Notes under the pieces: model-generated
Told to the model about the DNA's origin: nothing
Databases searched by the model: none
Seen by the model: only the letters and a program-made list of their open reading frames with translations
Translations under genes and position numbers: made by a program
Shown: piece after piece, positions 48,098 to 59,634 of the stretch
How the letters are laid out: the number at the start of each line of letters is the position of its first letter
Position numbering within the stretch: the first letter of the stretch is position 1
Origin: Pinus tabuliformis
Lineage: Eukaryota > Streptophyta > Pinopsida > Pinales > Pinaceae
Assembly (NCBI GenBank): GCA_031772625.1
Contig: CM062814.1
Span: 822,872,757 to 822,936,756, forward strand
DNA: 64,000 nt
Direction of reading: 5' to 3'

Positions 48098-49379
48098 TTA
48101 TTTACTGTTGTGTTGATGTGATCCTCCCTTTCCTCTTTGCTAATTTTTTCATTGTTTCCTGTATTTTTCCCAAGGAAGGATTCCATTGGTTGTTGAGTTC
48201 CTAGTGCCATTTCTTTAGCGGCTACCTCATCTCTGATTTCCTTATTGGATTTTCTTCCCACTTTTTTTTGTTGATCCCAAGTTTGGGGGTTTTCTTTAGC
48301 TTGATTTTTGGTTAGTATGCGGTCCACTGAGGGAGGGGGTGGGGAGGAAATAGGGATGGAGGAGGAGGGTATGAGAGCAAGGGAGATGGGGTTCGATGTT
48401 GGGGATCTAGGAGAGGGTGGATCAATAGGGTCTTCCAAGGGCCCAAAGGGGTTCAGAGATGTGTGAATAGGGGGGATAACGTTCAATGAGGGCTGAGGAG
48501 TAGTTTCATTTGATTCTTGGAGCTGTGAGGCATTTGGTATTGTCTGCTTATTGATGGGTTTTTCCTTTTTACTTGTTCCCATGTGTTCTCTTGTTCTTAT
48601 ACGTTTTCATGCTCTCTTTTTTTAAGACACCTATTAGCAAAATGACCATACTCATGAAATACCTTGCATTTAAATGGTATCTACTCGTAGTCCAGTTGCT
48701 GTATATGCGTCCATTGATCGACCTTGATCTTTATTGCTTCTGGAAGACCTTTTCCAAGATCTACTTCCACACATATTCTGGCACATGCGTGCATGTTATC
48801 CTTTGGTTCACATCTGTCTATATACTTGCCCACTGCATTTCCTATAGCCTTGACCGAATCATCTCCCTAGCAATGTAGTGGAAGGTGTGGAAGTCTGACC
48901 CAAACTGGGACTGTGCTTGGGACATCCATTTCTGGATCGAAATCTGGCGTCCACCTATTTAGATATAAACCTCTGGAATCCATGAAGTATGGACCATTTC
49001 TGAATATCAGATCTTTGTCTTCCTTTGATTCGAAAAGGAAAGTGTAATACCCCCTTCCACAAAATCGTATTGCTATCTTCCCCTGGGTGGTTGCATTCCA
49101 GTCTCTCTCAACCCATTTTTATATTGATCTGGGTGACGGCCATAACCCCATGAACTGTCCAACAAGTCCGTGTTCTGTCAGAGAAATAGCTGCTCTTCAA
49201 GGGAGAGAAGGTGGGAGAGAGATCTCTAGTATATCCTTGAGCTTCTTAACAAATTTGTTGATTGATGGCCTATTCCTTGGAGCTCCATTCGCTGCAATCA
49301 GGGATGTGAATGCTTCTTCATTTTCTTCGATTCCTTGGTGGTTGGATGAGGGAGGGTCGCCCTCCTTAGAGGGGTGCAT
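48098..49379 (-). pseudogene. LINE-1 ORF1: RNA-binding protein (broken)
   Basis: Starts at ATG 49,379 (MHPSKEGDPPSS); the stretch NKFVKKLKDILEISLP aligns with PKFIKKLEEIPEIALP of LINE-2 ORF1. Downstream remains resemble the DUF4283 domain of plant LINE ORF1, for example the region matching YLNKWTPNFDP at about 48,960. The C-terminal part (48,098-48,582) is Pro/Ser-rich with KKVGRKSNKE. Several stops and frame changes break it; the first stop, a TGA, lies at about 49,197-49,199. The last part currently reads past the expected end into the endonuclease start. Confidence 0.75.
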
Positions 49380-49500
49380 GGTCAGAGAAAACTTAGCAGT
49401 AGGAGGCTACCGAGAAAGGCCTGCGAGGTCAAGGAGGCAGCTAGGTCTGCACAGCTCAGGTTGTTGCACGCGCACAATATTAGTATATTAGTTGTTTATT

Positions 49501-49924
49501 ATAGAAAGAAAGTGCATAGAATATCATTCAGTGGCTTAACAACAATACATATTGCAATTATACAAAAGGCAACAATATTCGGATGTAGAGGAACTAACTT
49601 GAATAGGCAGTTCATTTAGCTTGCTCAGTAAAGAATATAACACTATCGGAGAATTATGGGAGGTTAATACTTAGCCTTGCCTCTCCTTAGGATCCACACA
49701 ACTTCAAAATGTATGAAAGAAAAGATTACAAAAAAACATGAAAACACTGACATATGAAAAAAATTACCAAATGTTGAGGCAAGAATCTTCTGATTACAAC
49801 CACTGAAAGGGACATGCTTCCAAAATACAAATTTCCAATCTTGGCCTCAAAAGCCAACCCCTTTTACAATGAAATTATGTTGTCTTTATATTCTTCAAAT
49901 TTTGTTGCAACTACTTAGAATGTT
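49501..49924. repeat. Duplicated flank F, copy 1, second part
   Basis: Matches 59,476-60,015 once the SINE there is left out. No gene. The last 16 bases (49,909-49,924) are LINE-2's left target duplication. Confidence 0.85.
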
Positions 49925-50518
49925 TTTTTTTGACATAAACAGTTAGTTTTTATTTAAAATTCGGCAAATCAGCTGCCGAGGGCTTTAACACTGATACTTT
50001 GTATATCCTTGTTACAGTCGGCAGGGAAAGTAGATTTGGCTTTTGAATAGTCCGCTGAATTAGTTACACTATGGTTGCAGATAGAGGCTTGAAAAAGAAC
50101 TTGATTTGGTTTCAGAATAGCGCCATGGATTTCTGCTGCTTATGCTTTCCTTGATGTAGCTTTGCTTCCTAGCTTGCAGGGAGGAGACCCAACGCACCAG
50201 AGTGCCGGATTAACCCATGAGTCACTGCGTTTTCTTTTTAAAATTTCTGGCGAATTGTTATATTGTGTTCAAGAATGCCAAGAGAGGTAAACTGTCCTTG
50301 AAGAGGCCCTCGTGAACTTCCCAGCACCTTCCCAGATGCAGCAGTGAGTTCCAACGATGAACAGAGATCGAAATGCCAAGGTTGCATTCTAAGTTTTCCC
50401 TTTTGGGTGAGTCCGCGTTTCCTAACAGGAGCTAGCTCAAATTAGTTCAGTCCCGAAGCTCTGGAGAATCTGAACCAGCGAAATCCTCATAGGAACAGAG
50501 GCCTAGACATCTCCAGAG

Positions 50519-53500
50519 TTAAGGAATGCTGCAGTCCGATTCAACATCATTTACTAACAGCGATCTCCTGCTCCAGATAGAGCCTAGGTTGGCTGCCAGG
50601 TCCGCCTGAGAGTTTAACTTCCTCAGAACATGAAAGAAGGATATTTTGTGAAACTTGGACAACACTAGTTTGATTTTTTTGAGGATGGGGGCTAACTGCA
50701 CCTGAGAAGGGATCTTTTGAGAGTTCATAGCCTATATAATTAGTCTAGGGTCTTTGAAGACTGATATGGAGAGGAGATTCCTCTTGATAGCCAGATTTAG
50801 AACCTACCACAGAGTAAGAGCCTCCGCTTTGTTGTTTGTTTCATGCCCGAGACCCCAAGCAAAGAACAGCTCAGTTGAGCCACTTGGGCTTAAGATAACT
50901 CCACCACCACCCGCCTTTCCTGGGTTACCTTTAGAGGCCCCATCGAAGAATAGGCAGTGATCATCCAAAGCAGATCTCCATTTGATGAATTCCTGTTCTT
51001 CCAGACGAATTTCCCAATGAGAAGGGGCTTTAGCAGGAGGAGTGGGTCTATTCTGATGATTTGGAACAAGCTCTTTTAACCATTGATCTTCCTTGCTCTC
51101 CAGAATCATGCCATTGCTTATGGTGGATTTGGTTTCTAAGGCCTCCCCTAACAGAGCTTTCATCTTAGTGATAATTTTGACCGGGTTACAACTCTCCTCC
51201 CTAAAAATTCTGTTGTTCCTCTCCAACCACAGTTTCCAGCATGTGAATTTGGGGATCCACATCTAGCCAGTCTTGAGCAGGCTTTTTTTGGAGAGACAGA
51301 ACGGGGATAACTTGGCCCAGTTTCTTAGCAGGTCTTGAATATTTCCTGGAAGCTCGATTTTGTTAGATCCTAACATCAGGACACCCCTCCAAACTTCTTG
51401 AGCAAAGGGGAACAATAAGAACAGGTGGTCAGTCGTTTCTTCATTCGAAACACAAAGAGGGCACCTGGAGGGACCTTCCATTCCATGCTTCCTCAGGTTA
51501 TCTCTAGTGAGGATACTTTTATGCGCCAGAGTCCAGCAAAAGAAGTCAATTTTGGGGAGAGCAGGAAAAGACCAAATAAATTTCCATTGAGTTGGCTCTG
51601 GGGGGATGCTAGGGACAGCCATCATACTTTTGTAACCTTCTGCTGCTGAGTAAGAGCCTGAAAGAGAACCCCACCCTCTTTTGTCCTTAGAAGAGGCCTT
51701 TAAGGGAGATTTTCCTTGGAGAAAATCCAACAATAAATTGGCTTCACCATCCAGCCAATGAGGGACCTCCCCCAAATTCCAACCATCCCATAGACTTTCT
51801 GCATCATTTGTCCAATTGGAGATGTCCCAAAGGGTTTCCAGATTGCTGGCCTGAAGCCAAACTCTGATATTTTCCAGTTCTGCCATCTAATTCAAGCGCT
51901 GATCTCCAAGAATCAAATCTTCCCAAATTTTTATTTTTTTCCCATTCCTTGGGATCCAATAAAGCTTATGACTGAAATGTTTCATAGCTGTGAGACAGAG
52001 TTTGAAAACTGGTGATCCTTTGGATATTCTAGGAGGTTGGTCCAAACACCGCAAACACTGCCCATGAAAATATTTTTTCCACAAAACTCTCTTGCTCCAA
52101 CTAGGATTCCAATAAACAATGTTCCATAGGAGCTTGGAGCCCAGAGCAAGATTTTGGGCTGCCAGATCCCGCATTTGGAGACATCCTTCCAAGAATGGCT
52201 TCTTAATAGTGTCCCAATTTGCTAAATGGAGCCTTCTTTCATTATTTTTCCCTCCCTCCCACAGAAATATTCTCAGGAGACCATCCACTTTACTAATAAA
52301 GGTTTTAGGGGCTAGTAGAATGGAGTTCTGATAAACCGGGAGACTTATGAGAACGGATTTCATTAGGATTACCTTCCCAGAATTATTCAACCATGAGGCT
52401 CCCCAAGCTTGTATTCTGAGTTTCAACTTGTCTAGTAGGGGCATCCAGTGAGCTACCTTAGGATTTGATTTGAAGATTGGGATCCTTAGATACTTAAATG
52501 ACTCCCAGGTCAGTGTTCTTTCCATTTCTAATAGCCTTGCTATGTCTGTCAAATCCTTGATTGAGCAATTCCAGCCATAGATCGTGCTTTTTAGATAGTT
52601 AATCTTGCTGCCTGAAACCTCCCTATAAATGTCCATCTCCTTCTTGAAGGTTCTAGCAGAATTCATGCTAGCTCCTCCAAGCAATAATGTATCATCAGCA
52701 AACTGGGCATGATTTATGTCTTTAACATTGTGAGTCATTCTCAAGCCTCGCAAAGTTTGGGTCTGTTGACAGTAGTCTAGCTGGAAGCTGAGCACCAAAG
52801 CTTGAATGGCATAAAGAAGCGGGGACAAAGGGAAACCTTGTCTTAGCCCCCTCGAGGCCTGGAAGAAATCCGTTGAATGACCGTTAACTAGAGGCACTAT
52901 CCAAGGGGAGGCAATGCAGGCTTTCACCCAAGTTATGAGGACTTTTGAGAAGCCAAATTTCTCCATCACAGAAAACAGGAAATCAAGTCTCACCCTGTCA
53001 AAGGCATTTGTTAAATCTAGCTTAATCACCATGCCTTTCTCTTTTCGATGACATCTTGAATGAATTGCTTCTTGCACCAGCACAATATTGTCAAGAATAT
53101 TTCTCCCTTTTATGAATCCTCCTTGGTTTTCAGGGATGATGACCGGCAGAATTTTCTTAAGATGGTTGGATATTATTTTTGTAATCAACTTATAACTTGT
53201 ATTACACAATGAAATGGGCATGAATCTGCTGAAATCGGTGGCGCCTTTGTCTTTTGGAGTCAAGGCAAGGAAGGCCGAGTTGGTACTGCCTCCAATCTTG
53301 GTACAGGTTTGAGACTTACGGATCATTCTCAGAAGGTATTTTTTAATTATAGGCCAGCAAGTAAGGTAGAACCTTGCTGTGAACCCATCAGGACCCGGGG
53401 CTTTATCCGGATCCATGCAATCCAAAGATTTTTTAATCTCATTCATACTGATTGGAGCCGTCAGCATAATATTGTCAGAATCTTAACACAGTGAGGAATA

Positions 53501-54774
53501 AGATCAATCGGATAGGCTTGTGAATCAATAGGAGGATCTTCGGGGGCAGAGTAAAGATCTTTGAAGAAGGAGTGGGCTGCTCTCTTTATGCCTTCAGAGT
53601 CTTTAACCACAGTGTTTTGATAGTGAAGTTCATTTACTGTTTTGAAGTGCTTGTGTTCTTCAGCTTGCTTATGGAAGTAGCTTGTATTTTTGTCTTCGGC
53701 CTATAACCAAAGATTTCTGGACTTCTGTCTCCAAAACTCTTCTTCATCCCTACTTGCTCTATGGAAATATTTTTGCAACTCTACTTCTTTTTGAAGAAGG
53801 AATTGAGTTACATCAGAATTCTCCATTGTTAATTGATGGTCTGCTAAATTATCATGCATCTCCTTTCTTTTGACGGTGGGTGTTTTCAACCTTTTAGCCC
53901 ACTCCTTGAGCTCCCTTTTAAGTCTCCTCATTTTTTCTTCCCACACAAAGAAAGGGGATCCTTGAACTTGCTAGTTCCAGGCCTCGGAGACCACCTCCTA
54001 GAATCCTTCTTCATGAATCCATAGAGAATTGAATCTAAAGGGAATGGGGCCAAGATTTCCATCCAAGGAGAGCTCAAGCAAAATGGGTTTATGGTCAGAG
54101 GTGTAGTTCGACAGAATTTTAGAGGTGGCCATTAGACCACAAGTCAAGAAGGAGGATTGGACTAGAAATCTCTCCAAACGAGCAGGAATGTGGTCGGGGC
54201 CTATCCTTTTTTTTGACCAGGTGACTTTCCCAGATGTGGGCTTGATATTCTCTAATTCCTAATCTAGAATGAGGTCTTCAACCCATTCTCCAGCTGGGTC
54301 CCTGACCAGCGAGTCCCCCTTTTTCTCTTCTGCAGCTAGCGTAACATTCAGATCACCTGCAATAATAATATTTTCTGGTTTCTGCAAGAAAAGATAGGAC
54401 TGGAGCGAGTCCTAACAAATTTTTTCCTCAGATGGTAAGACCAGAGCATACAGATTGAACATACTTACTTGGTGGCCAGATTCTTTATGGAGGAGCTTAA
54501 TGAGTAGCCAATGGGGGAAAAATTCTTCATGAATCAGATCATATTTGGAGCTGTCCCAAAAGGAGGCAATCCCTCCAGAGGCGCCTCTGGCGCTGACTGC
54601 TCTCCCTTGGCCTTTATGCCAGAATGCTTTACTTGCTTGGAGGAGTAGAAGGTCCTCCAGTTTTGTCTCCTGGATGAGAAGGATTTCAGGCGAGTACATC
54701 CTCACAATGTCTTTCAGAGCTTCTTCTTTCAACCTGCTGCCTAACCCTCTGCAGTTCCAGGAGACGTATTTCAT
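50519..54774 (-). pseudogene. LINE-2 ORF2: endonuclease, reverse transcriptase and RNase H (broken by TAG stops)
   Basis: ATG at 54,772-54,774 (MKYVSWNCRGLG), natural stop TAA at 50,519-50,521, about 1,418 codons. Endonuclease (IQETKL; GDLNVTL; SDHKPI), reverse transcriptase (DPDKAPGPDGF; GGFIKGRNILDNI; GLRQGFPLSPLLYAI; FADDTLLLG at about 52,690-52,705), zf-RVT (CPLCVSNEETTDHLF near 51,450, with Phe where the last Cys is usual) and RNase H (FFDGASKGNPGKAGGGGVI near 50,930; HVLRKLNSQADLAANLG near 50,610). In-frame TAG stops lie at 54,412, 54,259, 53,998, 53,971, 53,701, 51,887, 51,263, 50,804 and 50,732 (lowest base given). One frame change lies near 53,470-53,500. Inactive. Confidence 0.93.
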
Positions 54775-56043
54775 TATTTACTGGCTTGGAAGGTTGTGGC
54801 TCCTTTTGGAGCTTGACCATGCTTGCGCCTAGATCTGTTATTCATCATTCCTTTGAGAGTTTTCTGAGAGCCTTGGAGAACATCCAGATAAGTTTTTTCC
54901 TCTCTCTGTTTCTTCTTGGACTTTTGACCCCTGGCCGACTTGATAGGAGTGACTTGTGAGCTGTCTGAATCTGAGACTCCATCTTCTGAATCTCCCTTAG
55001 AATCGGAGCCCAGACAGATGTGCTCCTTGTTTTGTTCTTTTTCCCCTTGTTCATCCTCTGATGGAGGAAGAGTTGAATTTGCCGCGGCTTCTTTCACTTT
55101 CTTCGACCGGTCTTCTGGTTCCTCTTGGATCCCAATGGCATCTGTCTTTTCCCCAGAGGAAGAACCCTCTTTTGGAACTTCTTTGGCTTTTGGTTTAGGC
55201 TGGGGCTTCACCAATGGCCCTGAATTTTTCTTCTCAATTGGTTTTGGAACTAACTTGCCCTTTTTTATTTCTTTCCATCCTTCTTCGTCTACTTTGTCCC
55301 CAGTTGGAGCTTTTGGGCAATTTCGTTGGAAGTGTCCATGTTCGTGACAGGTTCTGCATTTGAAAGGCAATTGCTCGTAATCCAATTTATGATAGTGATG
55401 CCATTCTCCGATTGTAAGTTTTACTGCTTCGGGTAGTCCAGCTTCCATATTGACTTCCACACAGATTCTTGCATAGGTATATTGGCCCTTGTTATCTTCT
55501 TTGTCAATGAAACGGCCGAGACCATTTCCAATCTTCTGCAAGGTGTGAGAGCTCCAGCAATGGATCGGAAGATTGGGAAGCCGAACCAAGACTGGGACCT
55601 CTTTAGGGGTATCGATTGAGGGATCAAAGTTAGGGGTCCACTTATTAAGATACAGACCCTGATTTCCCATAAAATACAGACCGTTTCTGAAAACCAAATC
55701 TCGATCTTCTTTGGAGGTGAACTCGAAAGTGAAATACCCTCTTCCGACAGCATAGCAGATCACATTGTTTTCTAGCTAGGGCCTCCAGTTGCGTTGGATC
55801 CAATCATCTATTATTTTTGTAGAGGGCCAGCATCCCGTAAATTGTCCTACCAACCCTCTATTGGCCAGGGCTAGGGCAATTTTTATCGGTTGGTCTTCTG
55901 GCAGGGCGATCTCAGGAATTTCTTCCAGCTTTTTGATGAATTTCGGGACTTCTGGAATCAATTGTTTCTTCCCTTTCTGCGATAGCAATCTTCTGAAGAG
56001 ATTGGCGGGGTGGGAGAAGGCTCCCCACCCCCAGCGCACTCAT
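54774..56043 (-). pseudogene. LINE-2 ORF1: DUF4283/CCHC RNA-binding protein (broken)
   Basis: The likely start is ATG at 56,041-56,043 in a strong context (GCCGCCATGA). The frame from there closes after about 44 codons, and the conserved frame (KKLEEIPEIALPEDQPIKIALALANRG) lies one frame over, so an indel probably lies in the G-rich run near 56,030. The DUF4283-like region follows (GYFTFEFTSKEDRDLVF; YLNKWTPNFDPSID), then one zinc knuckle CRTCHEHGHFQRNC (about 55,340-55,380) and a Lys/Glu/Ser-rich tail with acidic patches. One TAG stop lies at 55,776-55,778. The natural end is TAA at 54,774-54,776, overlapping the ORF2 ATG. Confidence 0.87.
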
Positions 56044-56289
56044 GGCGGCAGCTACTCTCCTCTGTGATCGCAAAACCCAGGCGCGGACGTTGTGCCAGCA
56101 GCAGCACTGGCTAGAGGAGGGAGCCAGAGCCCGATTGTGGGGATGCTGGGAAGGAAGATTGAGAGCCCAGCAGCAGGGGCTGCCAGGCAGGAGGCCTGCG
56201 GAGGGCCGCAGGAGCCGAGGAAGCAGGGGCGCGGGAGCTCCAGTTTAGAACGCGCGCGCAGTATGCACATGTCCAAATAAGAGATAAGT
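56044..56289 (-). promoter_or_regulatory. LINE-2 5' UTR / internal promoter region
   Basis: About 246 bases, strikingly GC-rich (CTGCTGCTGGG, CTCCCGCGCCCC) in an AT-rich neighbourhood. LINEs carry their promoter in this segment; no specific site is identified here. Its presence shows the copy is not 5'-truncated. Confidence 0.6.
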
Positions 56290-56305
56290 AACTACTTAGA
56301 ATGTT

Positions 56306-57475
56306 GGCTAAGGATATTGAATCAATATTTGAAATCTGGAATTTGATTGATTGAATGTTGACCTTCATTGTTCTTCAAATGCTAAAATCATGTCCATTCT
56401 CAAATTGCTTGAACTGTGGTTGATTTATTCTTGGAGGAACTTGTGTACCAGAAGAGATTATGTCCAACTAATGGAAAAATATCTAGATTTTATCTCGTCC
56501 ATTGTTGGACTAAGAGTCAAATACATTATAAGTGGAGCCAAATTTTATTTTATAGATCTATTTATTAATTTCAATTTCTACTTTATCAATTTTATTTTCA
56601 ATTTTTTCAAATTTGTGCATTGAAATTTATTTAACAATAAAACTATAGTTTTACCACTTATTGCAAATTATTAGATTTATTAAACTTAACCTTATCATAA
56701 TTTATTAAAACATTAAAATATATTTTTAATTTTAACATTATTTCCAATCACCTCCCATTAATAGAAGAGCGCACCACCCCCCCGGCCCCCGCACTGCCCC
56801 CCAAAAAAAAATGTTTTCAAAGCAACTATAAGGGGGTCCGCAAATTATATTTTATTACCCCATAATTTTCGATGGGCAGGGATTTTTGTTTTTATATATT
56901 TTATTTATTTTAAAATCAATACTATTAACTTTATTTACATTTTTATTTAATCAATCTACATTAATTAATCATGTTTTATTTTTTAATAAATAACACTTAA
57001 TTAATAATTTATGTTATCATTATATACATATATTCATTGGTTTATTTATCTATTTTTATTTGTTTTTATTTTTTTTTGAAATGTGGATTGAGATTTAGTC
57101 ACAACAAATGACTTAAGAGACAAGGTTAATGAGCTAAGGCCACAAATTTTAACTTGGTCATTTTGCCAAGAAAATGTTATAACACTTTTGTTTTTTTTTA
57201 GCTTAAAGTGGGTAAGGAAGAAGAGGAGAGAATCAAGAGGAGGAGGAAAACCAGCTGAGGAGAGTGAGGAGTGAATACTCATATTGGCTTGTGGTTGGAA
57301 GTTGTTGGATCTATTTTTAACACACTATGACTACAATTCGGCTTGGGCTCAAAGGGCTAAGGAACCTGTGGAGGTTCCCTAGGCTAGGAAGTGAGATAGA
57401 CTTTTGTAGTTGGCAGGGTGGCATATTCAGGTAGATGGTGTTAGCAAGAGCGCCGCAACTAAGCCACTAGAGCCA
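56306..57475. repeat. Duplicated flank F, copy 1, third part
   Basis: Matches 60,030-62,162 once the retrocopy at 60,697-61,659 is left out. No gene. It holds a C-run (56,776-56,810) and ends at the duplication junction at about 57,475. Confidence 0.85.
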
Positions 57476-57903
57476 TTTGTAATTTCTCTTGTTGTCACTC
57501 AGTTTTGAGATCAATCAACACACAACCCCCTTTTAAGTAGCTTCTTATACACCTCCAAGCTTCTGCGAAGCCCTCATACTCCATGGTCGACTATTGAATG
57601 TGACTTCTCCTAAGGCACAACACTCTAACCTCCTCTTCCAAGAACACACTTAGCTTTTAACCAGATTTAGAAGTAGATCGACCTCTACCACTTCACCATT
57701 CGATCGAGGGCAATCCTCGTGGAAAATAATTTCCAACTTGTACACCATTGTAGGCATTACACCACTCCCCTTGGAGAGTCTAGGTCCAGCCTACGCTTCA
57801 CTATGGTCATGTAACATCTTACCTATTCCTCCATGGATTTCACATTAGACCGCTCTTGTTGGGGACTCCAAGCCTATTCGACTTTTATCCACCAAGCCTA
57901 TGG

Positions 57904-58202
57904 GGCTTTGATACCACATGTTAGAAATTAAGAGACATTAATAATATAAGATATGCATAAAATGAAATATCAAGCACATAAGACACCATGATTTGTCTTG
58001 GAAACCTGATACTAGTAAAACTAACACTTAATAGATCTATTAGCCTTGGTGAAACCAACTAATCAAGACATCTTACAATGTATTTCTCAAGCCATTAAAT
58101 AGGACATATTACATCAAATACCTGGGCTCATAAACTACCATTGGTAAACCCATTAATGACTATTATCTTATACTCTATAACAAAGTCAAGATTAACCCAA
58201 CA
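57904..58202 (-). mobile_element. Partial element E (primer binding site and LTR) carried by the duplication
   Basis: Plus-strand GGCTTTGATACCA (57,904-57,916), the reverse complement of a Met-tRNA primer binding site, is followed by a 284-bp E LTR (57,919-58,202). ATGAC follows where copy 1 has the ATGCC target duplication. No other E LTR lies to its left, so this is half an element copied by duplication, not a separate insertion. Confidence 0.82.
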
Positions 58203-59527
58203 ATGACTTGGCTTATATGGTATGGGTCAACCCAAACATAGTTACTTACTTGTTGAGGACCCTCTAGAGTGCTCATTTTTCTAGAGGCCACATTTAGTAC
58301 ATGTTTTTACCATAAACAAAAAAATTGGTGATCCCAAAGTCAACCCTGTTTTATTTGGTTTGAAATTAAAATGTTTTGCAACTTTAAGCATAAATTCCAA
58401 TAATATTGCAAACAAAAACCTTGAATTAAACACTCAAAATTAAAGGTAGCACTCCTAGGATTATGTAATGCCCCTCCCTAATCCTATTATCTTGCATTGT
58501 GATAATAACATACCAGTTGAACGATTGTTCTTTGTGGTTGATTATGATAAGTATTATTAGTATATATATGAGGTAATCATAAGGTAGCTACATACCTACA
58601 CCTCACACAAATACTCTAGTAACCTGTAGCTTATTATACTAGACAATTAATTAATATTTAATCTTGATTAGCAAATAAGTTTTGATTAAGCTTAATCTTT
58701 ATTAATGTTCAAGTTTATGGTTAGCCTTAATCTTAATTAATGGTTAACCAATTAATTAACTCTTAACCCTGATTAATAATTAATTAATAATTTATAAGTT
58801 ATTATTATTAATTCAACATCTAATTAATGATTAACCCATAAAAGTGAATGTTATTATTATATTATTTTCATTATTTTATTAAATTGGAATTACTAATTTA
58901 ATTATTTATATTACCGATGATCTAACAAGGCTTAATGACATTGGTTCAAGGATGGGGGGCATAGGGGAGTGCCTCAAGGAGTAAGCATGGGGGTGGGGGG
59001 GAGTCAAAGGAATTGAATTCAAATGAATGGGGGGTCATTCATGACATTGATGGCAGGTGGCTAAGATGGATGAGGAAGGGAGGCATAAGGCGAGAGGAGG
59101 AGAATGAGAGGGGTGGGGATTATTTTTGTTGGGAAACTATGCCAAGAAATCAACTCAACCTACTTTAGGCTCAATCTAGCCCTTGAACCAGAGGGGGCTC
59201 CCTCAAATGTTACGAGGCTAATTGAATATTCATGGCAATGAACAATAGCCTTTTGTGCACATGGGCTAGATTTAAGGGGGTTTTGAGAGGTGGTTGCTTG
59301 TGAGCTAGACTAGTTTCTTTAGATATGAAGAACAGTTCCCTCCAAAAGTCCAAACAAAATTCCTACTCTCAACCTTGACAAATACTCATTGTTGTAAATA
59401 ATGAAGGAAGACTACAATAATATAGCAAACTAATTTCACACCTAAACAAAGTATATTAGTTGTCTGCTATAGAAAGAAAGCGAATAAAATATCATTCAAT
59501 GGCTTAACAACAATACATATTGCAATT

Positions 59528-59634
59528 GCCCATGGGGCTTTGGATTGACGGTGAATGGGTGCATTGTTAAGGCACTCCTTGCGATAGGTCACTGGTTCAA
59601 ATCCCCCGTTGGTGCTTACCTACCAAAAAAAACC
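59528..59634 (+). mobile_element. tRNA-derived SINE
   Basis: A 107-bp insert flanked by a 16-bp target duplication, AATACATATTGCAATT (59,512-59,527) and AATACATATTACAATT (59,635-59,650), and absent from the matching position in flank copy 1. It has a good RNA polymerase III B box GGTTCAAATCC (59,594-59,604), a plausible A-box region about 40 bases upstream (GGTGCATTGTTAAGGC) and a short A-rich tail (CCAAAAAAAACC). It codes for nothing; its mobility would depend on LINE enzymes. Family not identified. Confidence 0.88.

Larger units (their letters stand above)
42204..49481 (-). mobile_element. LINE-1: L1-clade non-LTR retrotransposon, near full length
   Basis: A 7.3-kb minus-strand element with a poly(A) tail (poly-T at 42,202-42,230 on the plus strand) and a 19-bp target duplication: AGTATATTAGTTGTCTATT at 42,185-42,203, and the same with one difference at 49,482-49,500. 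Read right to left: ORF1 remains, apurinic endonuclease, reverse transcriptase, zf-RVT zinc motif and RNase H, followed by 1.6 kb with two further frames before the tail. ORF1 and ORF2 carry several stops (TAG, TAA and TGA) and frameshifts, so it is dead. It is related to LINE-2 next door. It inserted after the tandem duplication, since copy 2 lacks it. Confidence 0.93.
49925..56289 (-). mobile_element. LINE-2: L1-clade non-LTR retrotransposon, full length
   Basis: A 6.4-kb minus-strand element with a 16-bp target duplication AACTACTTAGAATGTT (49,909-49,924 and 56,290-56,305) and a poly(A) tail (T-run on the plus strand just after 49,922). It has a GC-rich 5' UTR (56,044-56,289), ORF1 (54,774-56,043), ORF2 (50,519-54,774) and a 594-bp 3' UTR (49,925-50,518). 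ORF1 and ORF2 overlap as TAATG. Decay is almost purely nonsense: ten in-frame TAG codons plus one or two indels, so most domains read in a constant frame. Confidence 0.95.

Noticed and set aside
59528-59634. Functional tRNA gene
   Set aside because: The B box is good, but no cloverleaf with paired acceptor and anticodon arms is seen, and it is flanked by a target duplication with an A-rich tail.
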